Below, in pieces: positions 47,351 through 55,849 of a stretch of DNA of 64,000 bases. This DNA comes from Rhizobiaceae bacterium (lineage in GTDB: Bacteria > Pseudomonadota > Alphaproteobacteria > Rhizobiales > Rhizobiaceae): the NCBI GenBank assembly GCA_023953835.1, contig JAMLJB010000001.1, forward strand, positions 3,073,501-3,137,500. Reading direction: 5' to 3'. The position numbers and the translations under genes were made by a program. The first letter of the stretch is position 1. Every line of letters starts with the position of its first letter. Under the pieces are notes generated by a model, which was not told the origin of the DNA, did no database searches, and saw nothing but the letters and a program-made list of their open reading frames with translations.

Positions 47351-48418
47351 ATGAAAAAAATTCTTGGCGCATTGATGCTGACGGCGGGAGCGCTGGCACT
47401 GTCTTCCGCGGCAAACGCACAGGACAAGTTCAAGGCTTGCTGGGTCTATGTCGGCCCGGTGGGCGATTTCGGCTATTCGTACCAGCACGATCAGGGCCGT
47501 CTTCAGGTCGAGAAAGAACTCGGCGACAAGGTCGAGACCGCCTTCCTCGAAAACGTCGCAGAGGGGCCGGACGCCGAGCGCGCCTTCGAGCGCCTCGCGC
47601 GCGAGGGCTGCAAGATGATCTTCGGCACCTCGTTCGGCTTCATGGACCCTGAACTGAAAGTCGCGGGCAAGTTCCCGGATGTGAAGTTCGAGCACGCGAC
47701 GGGCTTCAAGATGGGTCCCAACATGGGCATCTACAACGCCCGTTTCTATGAAGGCCGCTACATTCTCGGCCAGATCGCGGCCAAGCAGTCGAAGGCGGGC
47801 CTTGCGGGCTACATCGTCTCCTTCCCGATCCCCGAGGTCGTGATGGGCATCAACTCCTTCATGCTCGGCGCGCAGTCCGTGAACCCCGACTTCAAGGTCA
47901 AGATTGTCTGGGTCAACACATGGTTCGATCCGGCCAAGGAGGCCGATGCGGCCAAGGCGCTGTTCGATCAGGGCGCGGACATCATCGTGCAGCACACCGA
48001 TTCCACAGGCGCGTTGCAGGTGGCGGAAGAGCGCGGGCTGCATGGCTTCGGGCAGTCGTCTGACATGGCCAAATTCGCGCCGAAGGCGCAGTACACGGCC
48101 ATCGTGGACGACTGGGGTCCGTACTATGTCAGCCGCGTGAAGGCGGCGCTGGACGGCACCTGGAAGCCGGAAGATCACTGGGAAGGCTTGAAGGAAGGCG
48201 CGGTTGTGATGGCGCCCTACGCCAACCTGCCGGAAGATGTGGTGAAGATGGCGCAGGAGACCGAAGCGAAGATCAAGGGCGGCTGGAACCCCTTCACCGG
48301 CCCGATCGCCAAGCAGGACGGTTCCGAGTTTCTGGCCGCCGGCGCGGTTGCCGACGACAAGACGCTGCTCGGCATGAATTTCTACATCAAGGGCGTCGAC
48401 GACAAGCTTCCGCAATAG
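47351..48418 (+). CDS. BMP family (PnrA-like) ABC substrate-binding protein
   Basis: Periplasmic binding protein of 355 residues with a signal peptide (KKILGALMLTAGALALSSAANA, cleavage near residue 23). There is no lipobox, unlike Gram-positive Bmp/PnrA lipoproteins. The ligand-binding fold shows YVGPVGDFGYSYQHDQGR, FGTSFGFMDPELKVA and HTDSTGALQVAEERG, motifs of BMP proteins. Family members bind purine nucleosides, but some alphaproteobacterial ones may bind other ligands, so the substrate is inference. It is the last gene of the four-gene operon, before a strong terminator. Confidence 0.93.
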   Translation: MKKILGALMLTAGALALSSAANAQDKFKACWVYVGPVGDFGYSYQHDQGRLQVEKELGDKVETAFLENVAEGPDAERAFERLAREGCKMIFGTSFGFMDPELKVAGKFPDVKFEHATGFKMGPNMGIYNARFYEGRYILGQIAAKQSKAGLAGYIVSFPIPEVVMGINSFMLGAQSVNPDFKVKIVWVNTWFDPAKEADAAKALFDQGADIIVQHTDSTGALQVAEERGLHGFGQSSDMAKFAPKAQYTAIVDDWGPYYVSRVKAALDGTWKPEDHWEGLKEGAVVMAPYANLPEDVVKMAQETEAKIKGGWNPFTGPIAKQDGSEFLAAGAVADDKTLLGMNFYIKGVDDKLPQ

Positions 48419-48437
48419 TCGCGCTATCGAAAGCAAC

Positions 48438-48465
48438 AGGCCCCGCCATGAGGCGGGGCCTTTTA
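48438..48465. terminator. intrinsic terminator after the BMP importer operon
   Basis: AGGCCCCGCC, loop ATGA, GGCGGGGCCT form a perfect 10-bp stem followed by TTTA. Its right flank includes the stop codon of the convergent acyltransferase, so it may serve both directions. Confidence 0.85.
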
Positions 48466-50391
48466 TTCGCCGCTCTCCATGAGCCGTGCGAAGTCCGGCG
48501 AGAATCCTTCGAGGTAGGTTGCGGTCAGGTGATGGGAATCCTGATATAGGATTTGCCCGTTCCTGATCGCCGGGCAGCGGTCGGGGTCGCAAATCCGGTC
48601 GTTGAAATCGAGAATCGTAACCTCCGGGCGTGTGTCCCGTATGAACGACGCGACATTATCGGCCGTCTCCGTCGCTTCCTTTCGCTCGCGGCCACAATCG
48701 GCGTCGCTGGTGGCGAGGCAGTCGCGATAGGTCTTGTAGAGGCGCGGCGTGTCATGGATCATCGCAACCCGGATGCCCGCTGCTTCGAGCCGGTCGATGG
48801 TTTTCAGCATCGCGCGTTCCCACGCGGGCTGGATCGCCGAACCTTTCAGCACCTCGCCATCGTAGAGACGGCCGGAATAGTCCGCGAGTTCCGCGAGTAC
48901 CACCAGATCGGGCTTGAGCGCGACTATGCGCGAAAGCGTTTCCTCTCGCCATGTCGTGCATTCTGAATAGACCGCCTTCCGGGGCTGATACCAGATGGTG
49001 ATGTCGGCCCACGGGCAGGTCGTCTTGGTCCAAGCCCGCAGTTCCCAGCCTTCGTCCTTCGCGGCCTTCTCCAACGGACCGAACCATTGGGCCGCGTGAC
49101 TATCGCCGAACAGCACGACCTTCTTCGCCGCACCTTTGACGCCATAGGGGCACTCTTTCGATTCCAATTCCTCGTAGCGCAGGTGGCAACGGTCGGCATA
49201 GACGGCGGTGAAATCCTTCGATGCCCGCGCAATCGCTTCGGTTCTTTCGAGCGAGCGGCCAGGCTGCGGCATTGCCGGTAAGGCGGCGGCCATCAGGCAA
49301 AGCGCGCCGATGGCGGCGGCCGCCAATCCGGGTATTGTGAGGAATTTCCAATGCCGCGTGTCGCTGTAGTGGATCGGCCGTTCGACGAGCCTGAACGCGA
49401 GACTTGAAACGATGACGATGGCGACAAGCGTCATGGCCATGCCGGTCAGGCCAAGCGGTCCGCGCATCTGTGCGAAGACGATGATGGGCCAATGCCAGAG
49501 ATAGAGGCTGTAAGACCTGTCGCCGATCCAGCCGAGCACAGGCAGCGACAGCAAGGCGTTGAGTGGTTGCGCGGTGCGGTTCTCGTCCAGTCCGAGGATC
49601 AGCGCCAATGCGCCGAACGTGGGCAGCAACGCGTAGAATCCCGGATAGGCGAGCATGTCGTTGAAAAAGATCGTGGCATAGGCGATTGCAGCCGCGCCCG
49701 CCCATGCGAGCGCGCCGCGGATTTGCGCGGGGATGCGCCTGCGCACTGCGAAATTGACACCGAGCAGTCCGCCGACCGCCAGTTGCCAGACGCGCGCCTC
49801 GGTGTGGAAGAAGGCGGCGGTCTGGTCGGTCCGCATGATGACGAGCGACGCGGCGAAGGACAGCACGGCAATGGCCGCAAGCGTGACATTGACGGAGGCG
49901 TGCAGCCGCTGCCGCAAGGCCGCGACGGCGACCAGAATGATCGGCAGCGCCGCGTAGAACTGCTCCTCGATGCTCAGCGACCAGAAATGCAGCACCGGGC
50001 CGGGCGGGTCGTCGAAGCGGAAATAGTCGACCGCGCTGCTGGCGAAATGGAAGTTTGACAGGAAAACCGCAGCCGATCCCACATCCCATGCAATCGTGCC
50101 CCAGCGGTAGGCAGGCATGAGCAGCCAGCTTGCCACCAGCACCGCCGCAAGTGTCAGCAGTGCGTTGGGAAGCAGGCGCTTCATGCGCCGCGTCCAGAAG
50201 CCGATCACGTTCATCGAACCGCTGCGCGCCAGTTCGTTGTAGATCACCTGCGTGATGAAAAAGCCGGACAGCACGAAAAAGACGTCAACGCCGATGAAGC
50301 CGCCCGGCAGCAGACGCGCGTCGAGGTGATACACAATCACCATCGCCACCGCGAATGCACGAATCCCCTGAAGATCGGCGCGCCTGAGCAT
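48463..50391 (-). CDS. OafA/YrhL-type acyltransferase with C-terminal SGNH domain
   Basis: Inner-membrane protein of 642 residues. Residues 1 to about 370 form an acyltransferase-3 domain with about ten helices; the N-terminal LQGIRAFAVAMVIVYHLDAR has the catalytic His of the RxxAxxxVxxxH pattern, followed by GGFIGVDVFFVLSGFFIT. The remainder is a periplasmic SGNH hydrolase-like domain, with Ser431 in LFGDSHAAQW and the catalytic Asp618/His621 region in DSHHLTATY. Such fusions O-acetylate surface polysaccharides such as O-antigen or exopolysaccharide. No glycan cluster is adjacent, so the acceptor is unknown. Confidence 0.9.
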   Translation of the reverse strand: MLRRADLQGIRAFAVAMVIVYHLDARLLPGGFIGVDVFFVLSGFFITQVIYNELARSGSMNVIGFWTRRMKRLLPNALLTLAAVLVASWLLMPAYRWGTIAWDVGSAAVFLSNFHFASSAVDYFRFDDPPGPVLHFWSLSIEEQFYAALPIILVAVAALRQRLHASVNVTLAAIAVLSFAASLVIMRTDQTAAFFHTEARVWQLAVGGLLGVNFAVRRRIPAQIRGALAWAGAAAIAYATIFFNDMLAYPGFYALLPTFGALALILGLDENRTAQPLNALLSLPVLGWIGDRSYSLYLWHWPIIVFAQMRGPLGLTGMAMTLVAIVIVSSLAFRLVERPIHYSDTRHWKFLTIPGLAAAAIGALCLMAAALPAMPQPGRSLERTEAIARASKDFTAVYADRCHLRYEELESKECPYGVKGAAKKVVLFGDSHAAQWFGPLEKAAKDEGWELRAWTKTTCPWADITIWYQPRKAVYSECTTWREETLSRIVALKPDLVVLAELADYSGRLYDGEVLKGSAIQPAWERAMLKTIDRLEAAGIRVAMIHDTPRLYKTYRDCLATSDADCGRERKEATETADNVASFIRDTRPEVTILDFNDRICDPDRCPAIRNGQILYQDSHHLTATYLEGFSPDFARLMESGE

Positions 50392-50432
50392 GGCAGGCCG
50401 TTAGCGCACCTTTCCGCAAAAGGAAACCGCGC

Positions 50433-51626
50433 CTATTCGTTCGCGGACACGCTCAGACCAAGTGCGGTCGGCAGCGATCCGGGGTCGGCTTGACCGAGCG
50501 CGCCCAGAATGGCGAAGGGTTGAGGTGTCGCGGGCTTTGCGCGCACCGTCAGGCTCTTCGGATTGTCGAGATAGGCCGCGACTGCCTCGGCGATGTTTTT
50601 CTTCAGCGCCTCGTCCTTGATCGGGGAAGATGCGAGAAGGAACGGAATGATCGTCTTCGTCTGTTCCTTGAGCTGCGCCGGGTCCGCGCCCTGCTGCTGC
50701 GCGACGAAGTTCAGCACCTTGTTGGTGATCGAGGCGTCGTCGAAGCGAATGGAAGCGCCGTTCAACACCAGCGCCTGGACGAGATTCATGATCTGCATCG
50801 CTTCCGCCATATGGGCGTTCGGATCCGGGTTTTCGCCCATCTTTTTCGACAGTTCCTGCATGGTTTGCAGAAATTCGGGCGTGTATCCGCCGACATCGAA
50901 GGTCATGCCAAGCTTTCCGGCATCGTCGACCGCGATGTCGTATTGCGACAATGCGAGGCGCCCGTCCTGCGGATTCCAGTTTCCGGCCATCTGCATGGTG
51001 CCGGTAATCTGCTCATAGCCCAGCGCCTGCGCCGTCGCCTTTGCCTTGGGGTCGGGCAGCGCCGTCAGGTCGGCGGTGAATTTGTCGGTAGCCGCCGTGA
51101 AAGACATCGGGCCGCTGGTCGGCGGAGTCATGTTGAAATGCATGTTCTCAACAAGTGCGACCTGCTTGCCGCCGAGGCTCAACTCAGCCCGGTCGATCAT
51201 GCCGCTTTCGTAATAGATCATGTTGGACATGTAGTCCTTGCCGTCCGGCGGCGGAAGCTGGACACCCGAAAGCGTTGCGGCCGTCATCTTGAAACCCATG
51301 CCGTGCTCGGTAAGCGAAACGGCGGGAAAGCTCATCGTTCCGATCGTATATCCGCCGCCGTTTTCGACCACCGCGTCAAGCGTCACCTTGCCGATATTGA
51401 TCTTTTCCGCCGCTCCGGGAACGCCATAGGTCACGCCGTCGAGGACTACCTGGCTGCCGCTTCCGCTGACGCCTGTCCAGCCGATTTCGACCCCCTGGTA
51501 GGCGAGCGCGTCCTTCAGCCTCTGGGCAACCGCGTTTGCGTCCTGTGCGAAGCCGCTTTCGGTCGAAAAGGCCATGAGCGACATGGCGAATGCAGCAGAT
51601 GCGAAAACCCGATGCGAATGGTGCAT
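50433..51626 (-). CDS. exported protein of unknown function
   Basis: Protein of 397 residues with a signal peptide (FASAAFAMSLMAFSTESGFAQ, cleavage near residue 28), so probably periplasmic or outer-membrane associated. The mature part is beta-rich with repeated GxVxLDGVTYG- and LSGVQLPP-like segments. A helical stretch (TMQELSKKMGENPDPNAHMAEA) and a C-terminal LDNPKSLTVRAKP motif follow. The layout recalls large exported lipid- or envelope-related proteins such as DUF945/YdgA, but the match is too weak to name. It lies 41 nt past the start of the acyltransferase gene on the same strand. Confidence 0.72.
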   Translation of the reverse strand: MHHSHRVFASAAFAMSLMAFSTESGFAQDANAVAQRLKDALAYQGVEIGWTGVSGSGSQVVLDGVTYGVPGAAEKINIGKVTLDAVVENGGGYTIGTMSFPAVSLTEHGMGFKMTAATLSGVQLPPPDGKDYMSNMIYYESGMIDRAELSLGGKQVALVENMHFNMTPPTSGPMSFTAATDKFTADLTALPDPKAKATAQALGYEQITGTMQMAGNWNPQDGRLALSQYDIAVDDAGKLGMTFDVGGYTPEFLQTMQELSKKMGENPDPNAHMAEAMQIMNLVQALVLNGASIRFDDASITNKVLNFVAQQQGADPAQLKEQTKTIIPFLLASSPIKDEALKKNIAEAVAAYLDNPKSLTVRAKPATPQPFAILGALGQADPGSLPTALGLSVSANE

Positions 51627-51659
51627 GGAAGCGATCCTTTCGTTTTCACAGCTTCTCTT

Positions 51660-51677
51660 GTCCAGATCATTCTGGAC
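51660..51677. promoter_or_regulatory. palindrome in the divergent promoter region before parC
   Basis: GTCCAGA-TCAT-TCTGGAC is a perfect 7-bp inverted repeat with a 4-nt centre. It lies 33 bp upstream of the exported-protein start and about 113 bp upstream of parC. It could be an operator or a small hairpin. I cannot assign a regulator. Confidence 0.3.
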
Positions 51678-51789
51678 CTAAACAAGGCGCATCAGGGCAG
51701 ATAAATGGAAGCTTGGCGATTCACAACGCCGCAACCGCGCAAAAGCTTATGGGCTTGCCGCGAATCGCCGGCTCGGTTAACGCATCTTT

Positions 51790-54075
51790 ATGGGAAAGAG
51801 CCTTGTCCCGCCGCCTCCCGACGGTGGGGACCACATCGAAGCGGTCGATCTGAAGACGGCGCTTGAAGAGCGCTACCTTGCCTATGCGCTGTCCACGATC
51901 ATGCACCGCGCCCTGCCGGATGTGCGCGACGGGCTGAAACCGGTCCATCGCAGGATCATGCACGCCATGCGCCTGCTGCGGCTGAACCCCGACCAGGGCT
52001 TCGCCAAATGCGCCCGCATCGTGGGCGAGGTCATGGGCAAGTTCCACCCGCACGGCGACCAGTCAATCTATGATGCGCTTGTGCGTCTCGCGCAGGATTT
52101 TTCCATGCGCTATCCGCTGGTGGACGGGCAGGGGAACTTCGGCAATATCGACGGCGATAACGCGGCCGCCATGCGCTACACCGAGGCGCGCATGACCGAG
52201 GTCGCGAGCGAACTGCTCTCCGGCATCACCGAGGACGCGGTCGATTTCCGCCCCACCTACAATGAGGAGGACGAGGAGCCGGTCGTGCTGCCCGGCGCCT
52301 TCCCGAACCTGCTCGCCAACGGTTCGTCGGGCATCGCGGTCGGCATGGCCACCTCCATCCCGCCGCACAACGCCGCCGAGCTTTGCAAGGCCGCGCTGCA
52401 CCTGATCGACCATCCCGACGCGACTGTCGAGGACCTTGTCACGCGCAATCCGCATGCGACCGACCCGGACGAGAACATGGTGCGCGGACCGGATTTTCCA
52501 ACGGGCGGCATCATCATCGACAGCCATGAATCCATCCTCGAAGCCTACAAGACAGGGCGGGGCGGCTTTCGCGTGCGGGCAAGATGGCAGGTCGAGGATC
52601 AGGGGCGCGGCACCTATCAGGTGGTTGTGACGGAAATCCCCTATGGCGTGCAGAAGTCGCGGCTGGTCGAGAAGATCGCCGAGCTTCTGCTGGCCCGCAA
52701 GCTGCCGCTGCTGGACGATGTGCGCGACGAGAGCGCGGAGGACATCCGCCTCGTGCTGGTTCCCAAGAGCCGGTCGGTGGAAGCCGCGATCCTGATGGAA
52801 TCGCTGTTCAAGCTGACCGATCTGGAAAGCCGCTTTCCGCTCAACATGAACGTGCTTTCGCGCGGCAAGGTGCCGAATGTGCTGTCGCTGCGCGATGTGC
52901 TGCGCGAATGGCTGGATCATCGGCGCGATGTTCTCATCCGCCGTTCGCGGCACAGGCTGGCTGACATCGAGCGACGGCTCGAAGTGCTGGCGGGTTTCCT
53001 CATCGCCTATGTCAACATCGACGAGGTGATCCGCATCATCCGCGAGGAGGACGAGCCGAAACAGGTGATGATGGCCCGGTGGTCGCTCACCGACGTTCAG
53101 GCCGAGGCCATCCTCAACCTGCGCCTGCGGCAGTTGCGGAAGCTGGAAGAAATCGAGATCCGCAAGGAGTTCGACGCGCTCACCGAGGAAAAGCGGCAGA
53201 TCGAGGCGCTGCTGGCATCCGAGGAAAAGCAGTGGAAGACCATCCGCTGGGAAGTCGAGAAAATCCGCGACAAGTTCAGCTCACACACGGAAATCGGCCG
53301 CCGCCGCACGCAGTTCGGCGAGGCCCCGGAGCATGACGACACCGAAATCCACCATGCCATGGTCGAGAAGGAGCCGGTCACGGTGGTCGTGTCGGAAAAG
53401 GGGTGGTTGCGCGCCATGCGCGGCCATCTGTCCGACTATTCGACGCTGACCTTCAAGGAAGGCGACGGGCTGAAGATCGCGTTCCACGCCCAGACCACCG
53501 ACAAGATTCTCGTCTTCACCACGGGCGGCAAGTTCTACACGATCGGCGCGGATCGCCTGCCGGGCGGGCGCGGCCATGGCGAACCCATCCGCATCATCGT
53601 GGACATGGAAAACGACCAGGACATCGTGACGGCCTTCGTTCACGATCCGGTGCGCAAGCTGCTGCTCGTTTCGCATGAGGGTTATGGCTTCGTCGTGCCG
53701 GAGGCCGAAGTTGCCGCCAATACCCGCAAGGGCAAGCAGGTGATGAACGTCAAATCGCCCGACGAGGCGGTGCGCTGCGTGCCGGTGGCGGGCGATCACG
53801 TCGCCATTGTCGGCGACAATCGCAAGATGCTGGTGTTCGCGCTGTCCGAGATCCCGGAAATGGTGCGCGGCAAGGGTGTGCGGCTCCAGCGCTACAAGGG
53901 TGGCGGCGCGCTGGACGTGAAGGTGTTCGACATGGGGTCGGGCCTTTCATGGCAGGATTCGGCGGAGCGCACTTTCGTCAAAACTCGCGAGGAGCTTGCC
54001 GAATGGATCGGTAACCGAGCTTCGGCGGGCCGCATGGTGCCGAAAGGTTTTCCACGCTCCGGAAAATTCTCGTGA
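51790..54075 (+). CDS. parC: DNA topoisomerase IV subunit A
   Basis: Type IIA topoisomerase breakage-reunion subunit that decatenates daughter chromosomes with ParE. The 761-residue protein has the catalytic Tyr130 in [10 protein letters not shown] and the quinolone-determining helix [14 protein letters not shown] (Gln91 and Asp95 at the positions of E. coli Ser80 and Glu84). The C-terminal beta-pinwheel has degenerate repeats ([26 protein letters not shown]). The length and the four-bladed-type C-terminal domain favour ParC over GyrA. parE is not in the window. Confidence 0.94.
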   Translation: MGKSLVPPPPDGGDHIEAVDLKTALEERYLAYALSTIMHRALPDVRDGLKPVHRRIMHAMRLLRLNPDQGFAKCARIVGEVMGKFHPHGDQSIYDALVRLAQDFSMRYPLVDGQGNFGNIDGDNAAAMRYTEARMTEVASELLSGITEDAVDFRPTYNEEDEEPVVLPGAFPNLLANGSSGIAVGMATSIPPHNAAELCKAALHLIDHPDATVEDLVTRNPHATDPDENMVRGPDFPTGGIIIDSHESILEAYKTGRGGFRVRARWQVEDQGRGTYQVVVTEIPYGVQKSRLVEKIAELLLARKLPLLDDVRDESAEDIRLVLVPKSRSVEAAILMESLFKLTDLESRFPLNMNVLSRGKVPNVLSLRDVLREWLDHRRDVLIRRSRHRLADIERRLEVLAGFLIAYVNIDEVIRIIREEDEPKQVMMARWSLTDVQAEAILNLRLRQLRKLEEIEIRKEFDALTEEKRQIEALLASEEKQWKTIRWEVEKIRDKFSSHTEIGRRRTQFGEAPEHDDTEIHHAMVEKEPVTVVVSEKGWLRAMRGHLSDYSTLTFKEGDGLKIAFHAQTTDKILVFTTGGKFYTIGADRLPGGRGHGEPIRIIVDMENDQDIVTAFVHDPVRKLLLVSHEGYGFVVPEAEVAANTRKGKQVMNVKSPDEAVRCVPVAGDHVAIVGDNRKMLVFALSEIPEMVRGKGVRLQRYKGGGALDVKVFDMGSGLSWQDSAERTFVKTREELAEWIGNRASAGRMVPKGFPRSGKFS

Positions 54076-54155
54076 TCTTCCCGTCAAGTAATTCTGCTTT
54101 TGTCGCGGCGACTCTTTAGGCTACGATAAGGCATGAAGCATCAGGGCAGGCGGGC

Positions 54156-55379
54156 GTGACCCGACCGGAGGCAATCAAAAGCGAGAGGGAACCGCGTTTC
54201 TTCGGGACGGCCGCGCCCTCTCGGGCTGCGCTCGTGTCGCCCTTGAGTCTTGCACGGTGGCTGCTCTTCCTGATCTTTGTCGCCGGCGTGTATTTCTTCC
54301 ACGGCTTCCTCGTTCCGGTTCTTGCCGCCGCCGTCATCGCATTCGCGAGTTGGCCGCTCTACCGGCGCCTGGTCGAGTCGGTTGAAGGAAGCAGGACGTT
54401 GGCGGCATCAATCGCCATCCTGCTGATCGTCGTCGGCCTCGTCATCCCGATCTCCTATGCCGCCAGCTATGCCGCCAACGAAATCCGCGAATGGCTGGTG
54501 TGGGCGGTGGAGACGAACCGCCACGGCGCTCCGACTCCGGAGTGGATTGCGCGCCTGCCCGGGGTGGGCGAATGGCTGAACGAGCAGTGGCTTGAACATG
54601 TCGGCCCGCCCGGCAAGATCGGCGAACTGATCTACATCGTCAGCGGCGCCAATGTTGGAAGCATCTATCGCGGCGTGCTGGCGGCGGGCGGCAGCGCCTT
54701 CAACGGCTTCCTGACGTTGCTGTTCCTGCTGATAACGCTGTTCTTCATCTATCGCGACGGCGAAGGCTTCGTTGCGAAGATGGACCGGCTCGGCGAACGC
54801 ATCCTGCCGACGCGCTGGGAGCGGCTTTCCCGCGTCGTTCCCGCGACGATCAGTTCGACAGTCACCGGCATGACGCTGATCGCCATCGGCGAGGGGGTCG
54901 TTCTCGGCGCGGCCTACTGGCTGGCCGGCGTGCCGTCGCCCGTCACGCTTGGCGTCATCACCGGCCTGATGGCGATGATTCCGGGCGGCGCTCCGCTCTC
55001 TTTCACGCTGGTGTCGCTCTATCTCGTGTCGAGCGGTTCGCTGTTCGCCGGCATAGGGCTGTTCATGTGGGGCACGATCGAACTGTTCATCGTGGACAAG
55101 ACGCTGCGCCCGAAGCTTGTGGGGGGACCGATCAAGTTGCCCTTCCTGCCGACCTTTTTCGGCCTGATCGGCGGCGTGAAAACAATGGGTCTGCTGGGCC
55201 TCTTCATCGGGCCGGTGCTGATGGCGCTGCTGGTCGCGATCTGGCGGGAATGGCTGCGCGAGCTTGAAATGATCGATCCAGTCGAGCCGCCTACGCTCGA
55301 TCCTGCGCCCGAACCGGTCGGCCCGGAAGGGAAAATCCAGACCGCCCCGGAATCACGCCGCGCAATCGAAAAGGCCTAA
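54156..55379 (+). CDS. AI-2E family transporter
   Basis: Polytopic membrane protein of 407 residues with about eight helices. It has the family core LITLFFIYRDGEGFVAKM, then ITGLMAMIPGGAPLSFTLVSLYLV and the C-terminal DKTLRPKLVGGPIKLPFLPTFF with GLLGLFIGPVLMALL. Members range from the autoinducer-2 exporter TqsA to sodium-proton antiporters, so the family name should not be read as quorum sensing. GTG start. It ends in a hydrophilic Pro/Glu tail that overlaps the convergent small gene by 4 nt. Confidence 0.86.
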   Translation: MTRPEAIKSEREPRFFGTAAPSRAALVSPLSLARWLLFLIFVAGVYFFHGFLVPVLAAAVIAFASWPLYRRLVESVEGSRTLAASIAILLIVVGLVIPISYAASYAANEIREWLVWAVETNRHGAPTPEWIARLPGVGEWLNEQWLEHVGPPGKIGELIYIVSGANVGSIYRGVLAAGGSAFNGFLTLLFLLITLFFIYRDGEGFVAKMDRLGERILPTRWERLSRVVPATISSTVTGMTLIAIGEGVVLGAAYWLAGVPSPVTLGVITGLMAMIPGGAPLSFTLVSLYLVSSGSLFAGIGLFMWGTIELFIVDKTLRPKLVGGPIKLPFLPTFFGLIGGVKTMGLLGLFIGPVLMALLVAIWREWLRELEMIDPVEPPTLDPAPEPVGPEGKIQTAPESRRAIEKA

Positions 55380-55588
55380 TATTCCCGGCGCTTCACCTTC
55401 GAGCGCGCCCGCACGGTGCGCTTGCGGCTCACCTGCTTCCTTGCGGGTTTCAGCATCTGTTCGATCTGCTTTGCGATGCGCTGCTGCGGGGAAAGCCTGC
55501 GGCGTCGGCGCTTGCCGCCAAGCTTTCGCATGCCTTCGTTCAGGACGGTCTTGGTGACCTGCTCGACGAAATCCCCGACGATGGACAT
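55376..55588 (-). CDS. small basic protein of unknown function
   Basis: Seventy-residue very basic protein. Residues 24-38 (LGGKRRRRRLSPQQR) and the C-terminal third (KPARKQVSRKRTVRARSKVK) are Arg/Lys-rich. The N-terminal IVGDFVEQVTKTVLNEGM could form an amphipathic helix. It starts 3 nt after the bolA stop on the same strand, so it is likely the last gene of the purL-bolA unit. It may bind nucleic acid or membrane, but there is no recognised domain. The tight spacing and good reading frame support a real gene. Confidence 0.6.
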   Translation of the reverse strand: MSIVGDFVEQVTKTVLNEGMRKLGGKRRRRRLSPQQRIAKQIEQMLKPARKQVSRKRTVRARSKVKRREY

Positions 55589-55591
55589 GGA

Positions 55592-55825
55592 TTACTCCGG
55601 AATGCTGGTTTGCAGCGCCAGCGCATGCAATACGCCGCCCATATTGCCCTTCAGCGCATCATAGACCATCTGGTGCTGTTGAACGCGGCTCTTGCCGCGA
55701 AAGCTTTCCGCCACGACTTCGGCCGCGTAGTGGTCGCCGTCGCCCGCGAGGTCGCGGATCGTCACCACCGCATCCGGTATGCCTTCCTTGATGAGACGTT
55801 CGATGTCGCGTGCGTCCATTGCCAT
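55592..55825 (-). CDS. bolA: BolA family protein
   Basis: Small class II KH-fold protein of 77 residues (IbaG-like length). It has the BolA core GDHYAAEVVAESFRGKSRVQQHQMVYDALKG split over the fold, including the conserved GKSRVQQHQ with a metal-ligand His. BolA proteins form [2Fe-2S]-bridged complexes with CGFS glutaredoxins such as the one at 13155-13490. It lies 24 nt past the purL stop on the same strand. grxD, its usual neighbour, is not adjacent here. Confidence 0.92.
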   Translation of the reverse strand: MAMDARDIERLIKEGIPDAVVTIRDLAGDGDHYAAEVVAESFRGKSRVQQHQMVYDALKGNMGGVLHALALQTSIPE

Positions 55826-55849
55826 TCGTTGCGCTAGCTCCGCTGTGCG

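Noticed and set aside
52060..52077. Gln and Asp at the ParC positions equivalent to E. coli Ser80 and Glu84, as a possible resistance change
   Set aside because: I believe the [10 protein letters not shown] type is usual in alphaproteobacterial ParC. Without an alignment no acquired resistance can be claimed.
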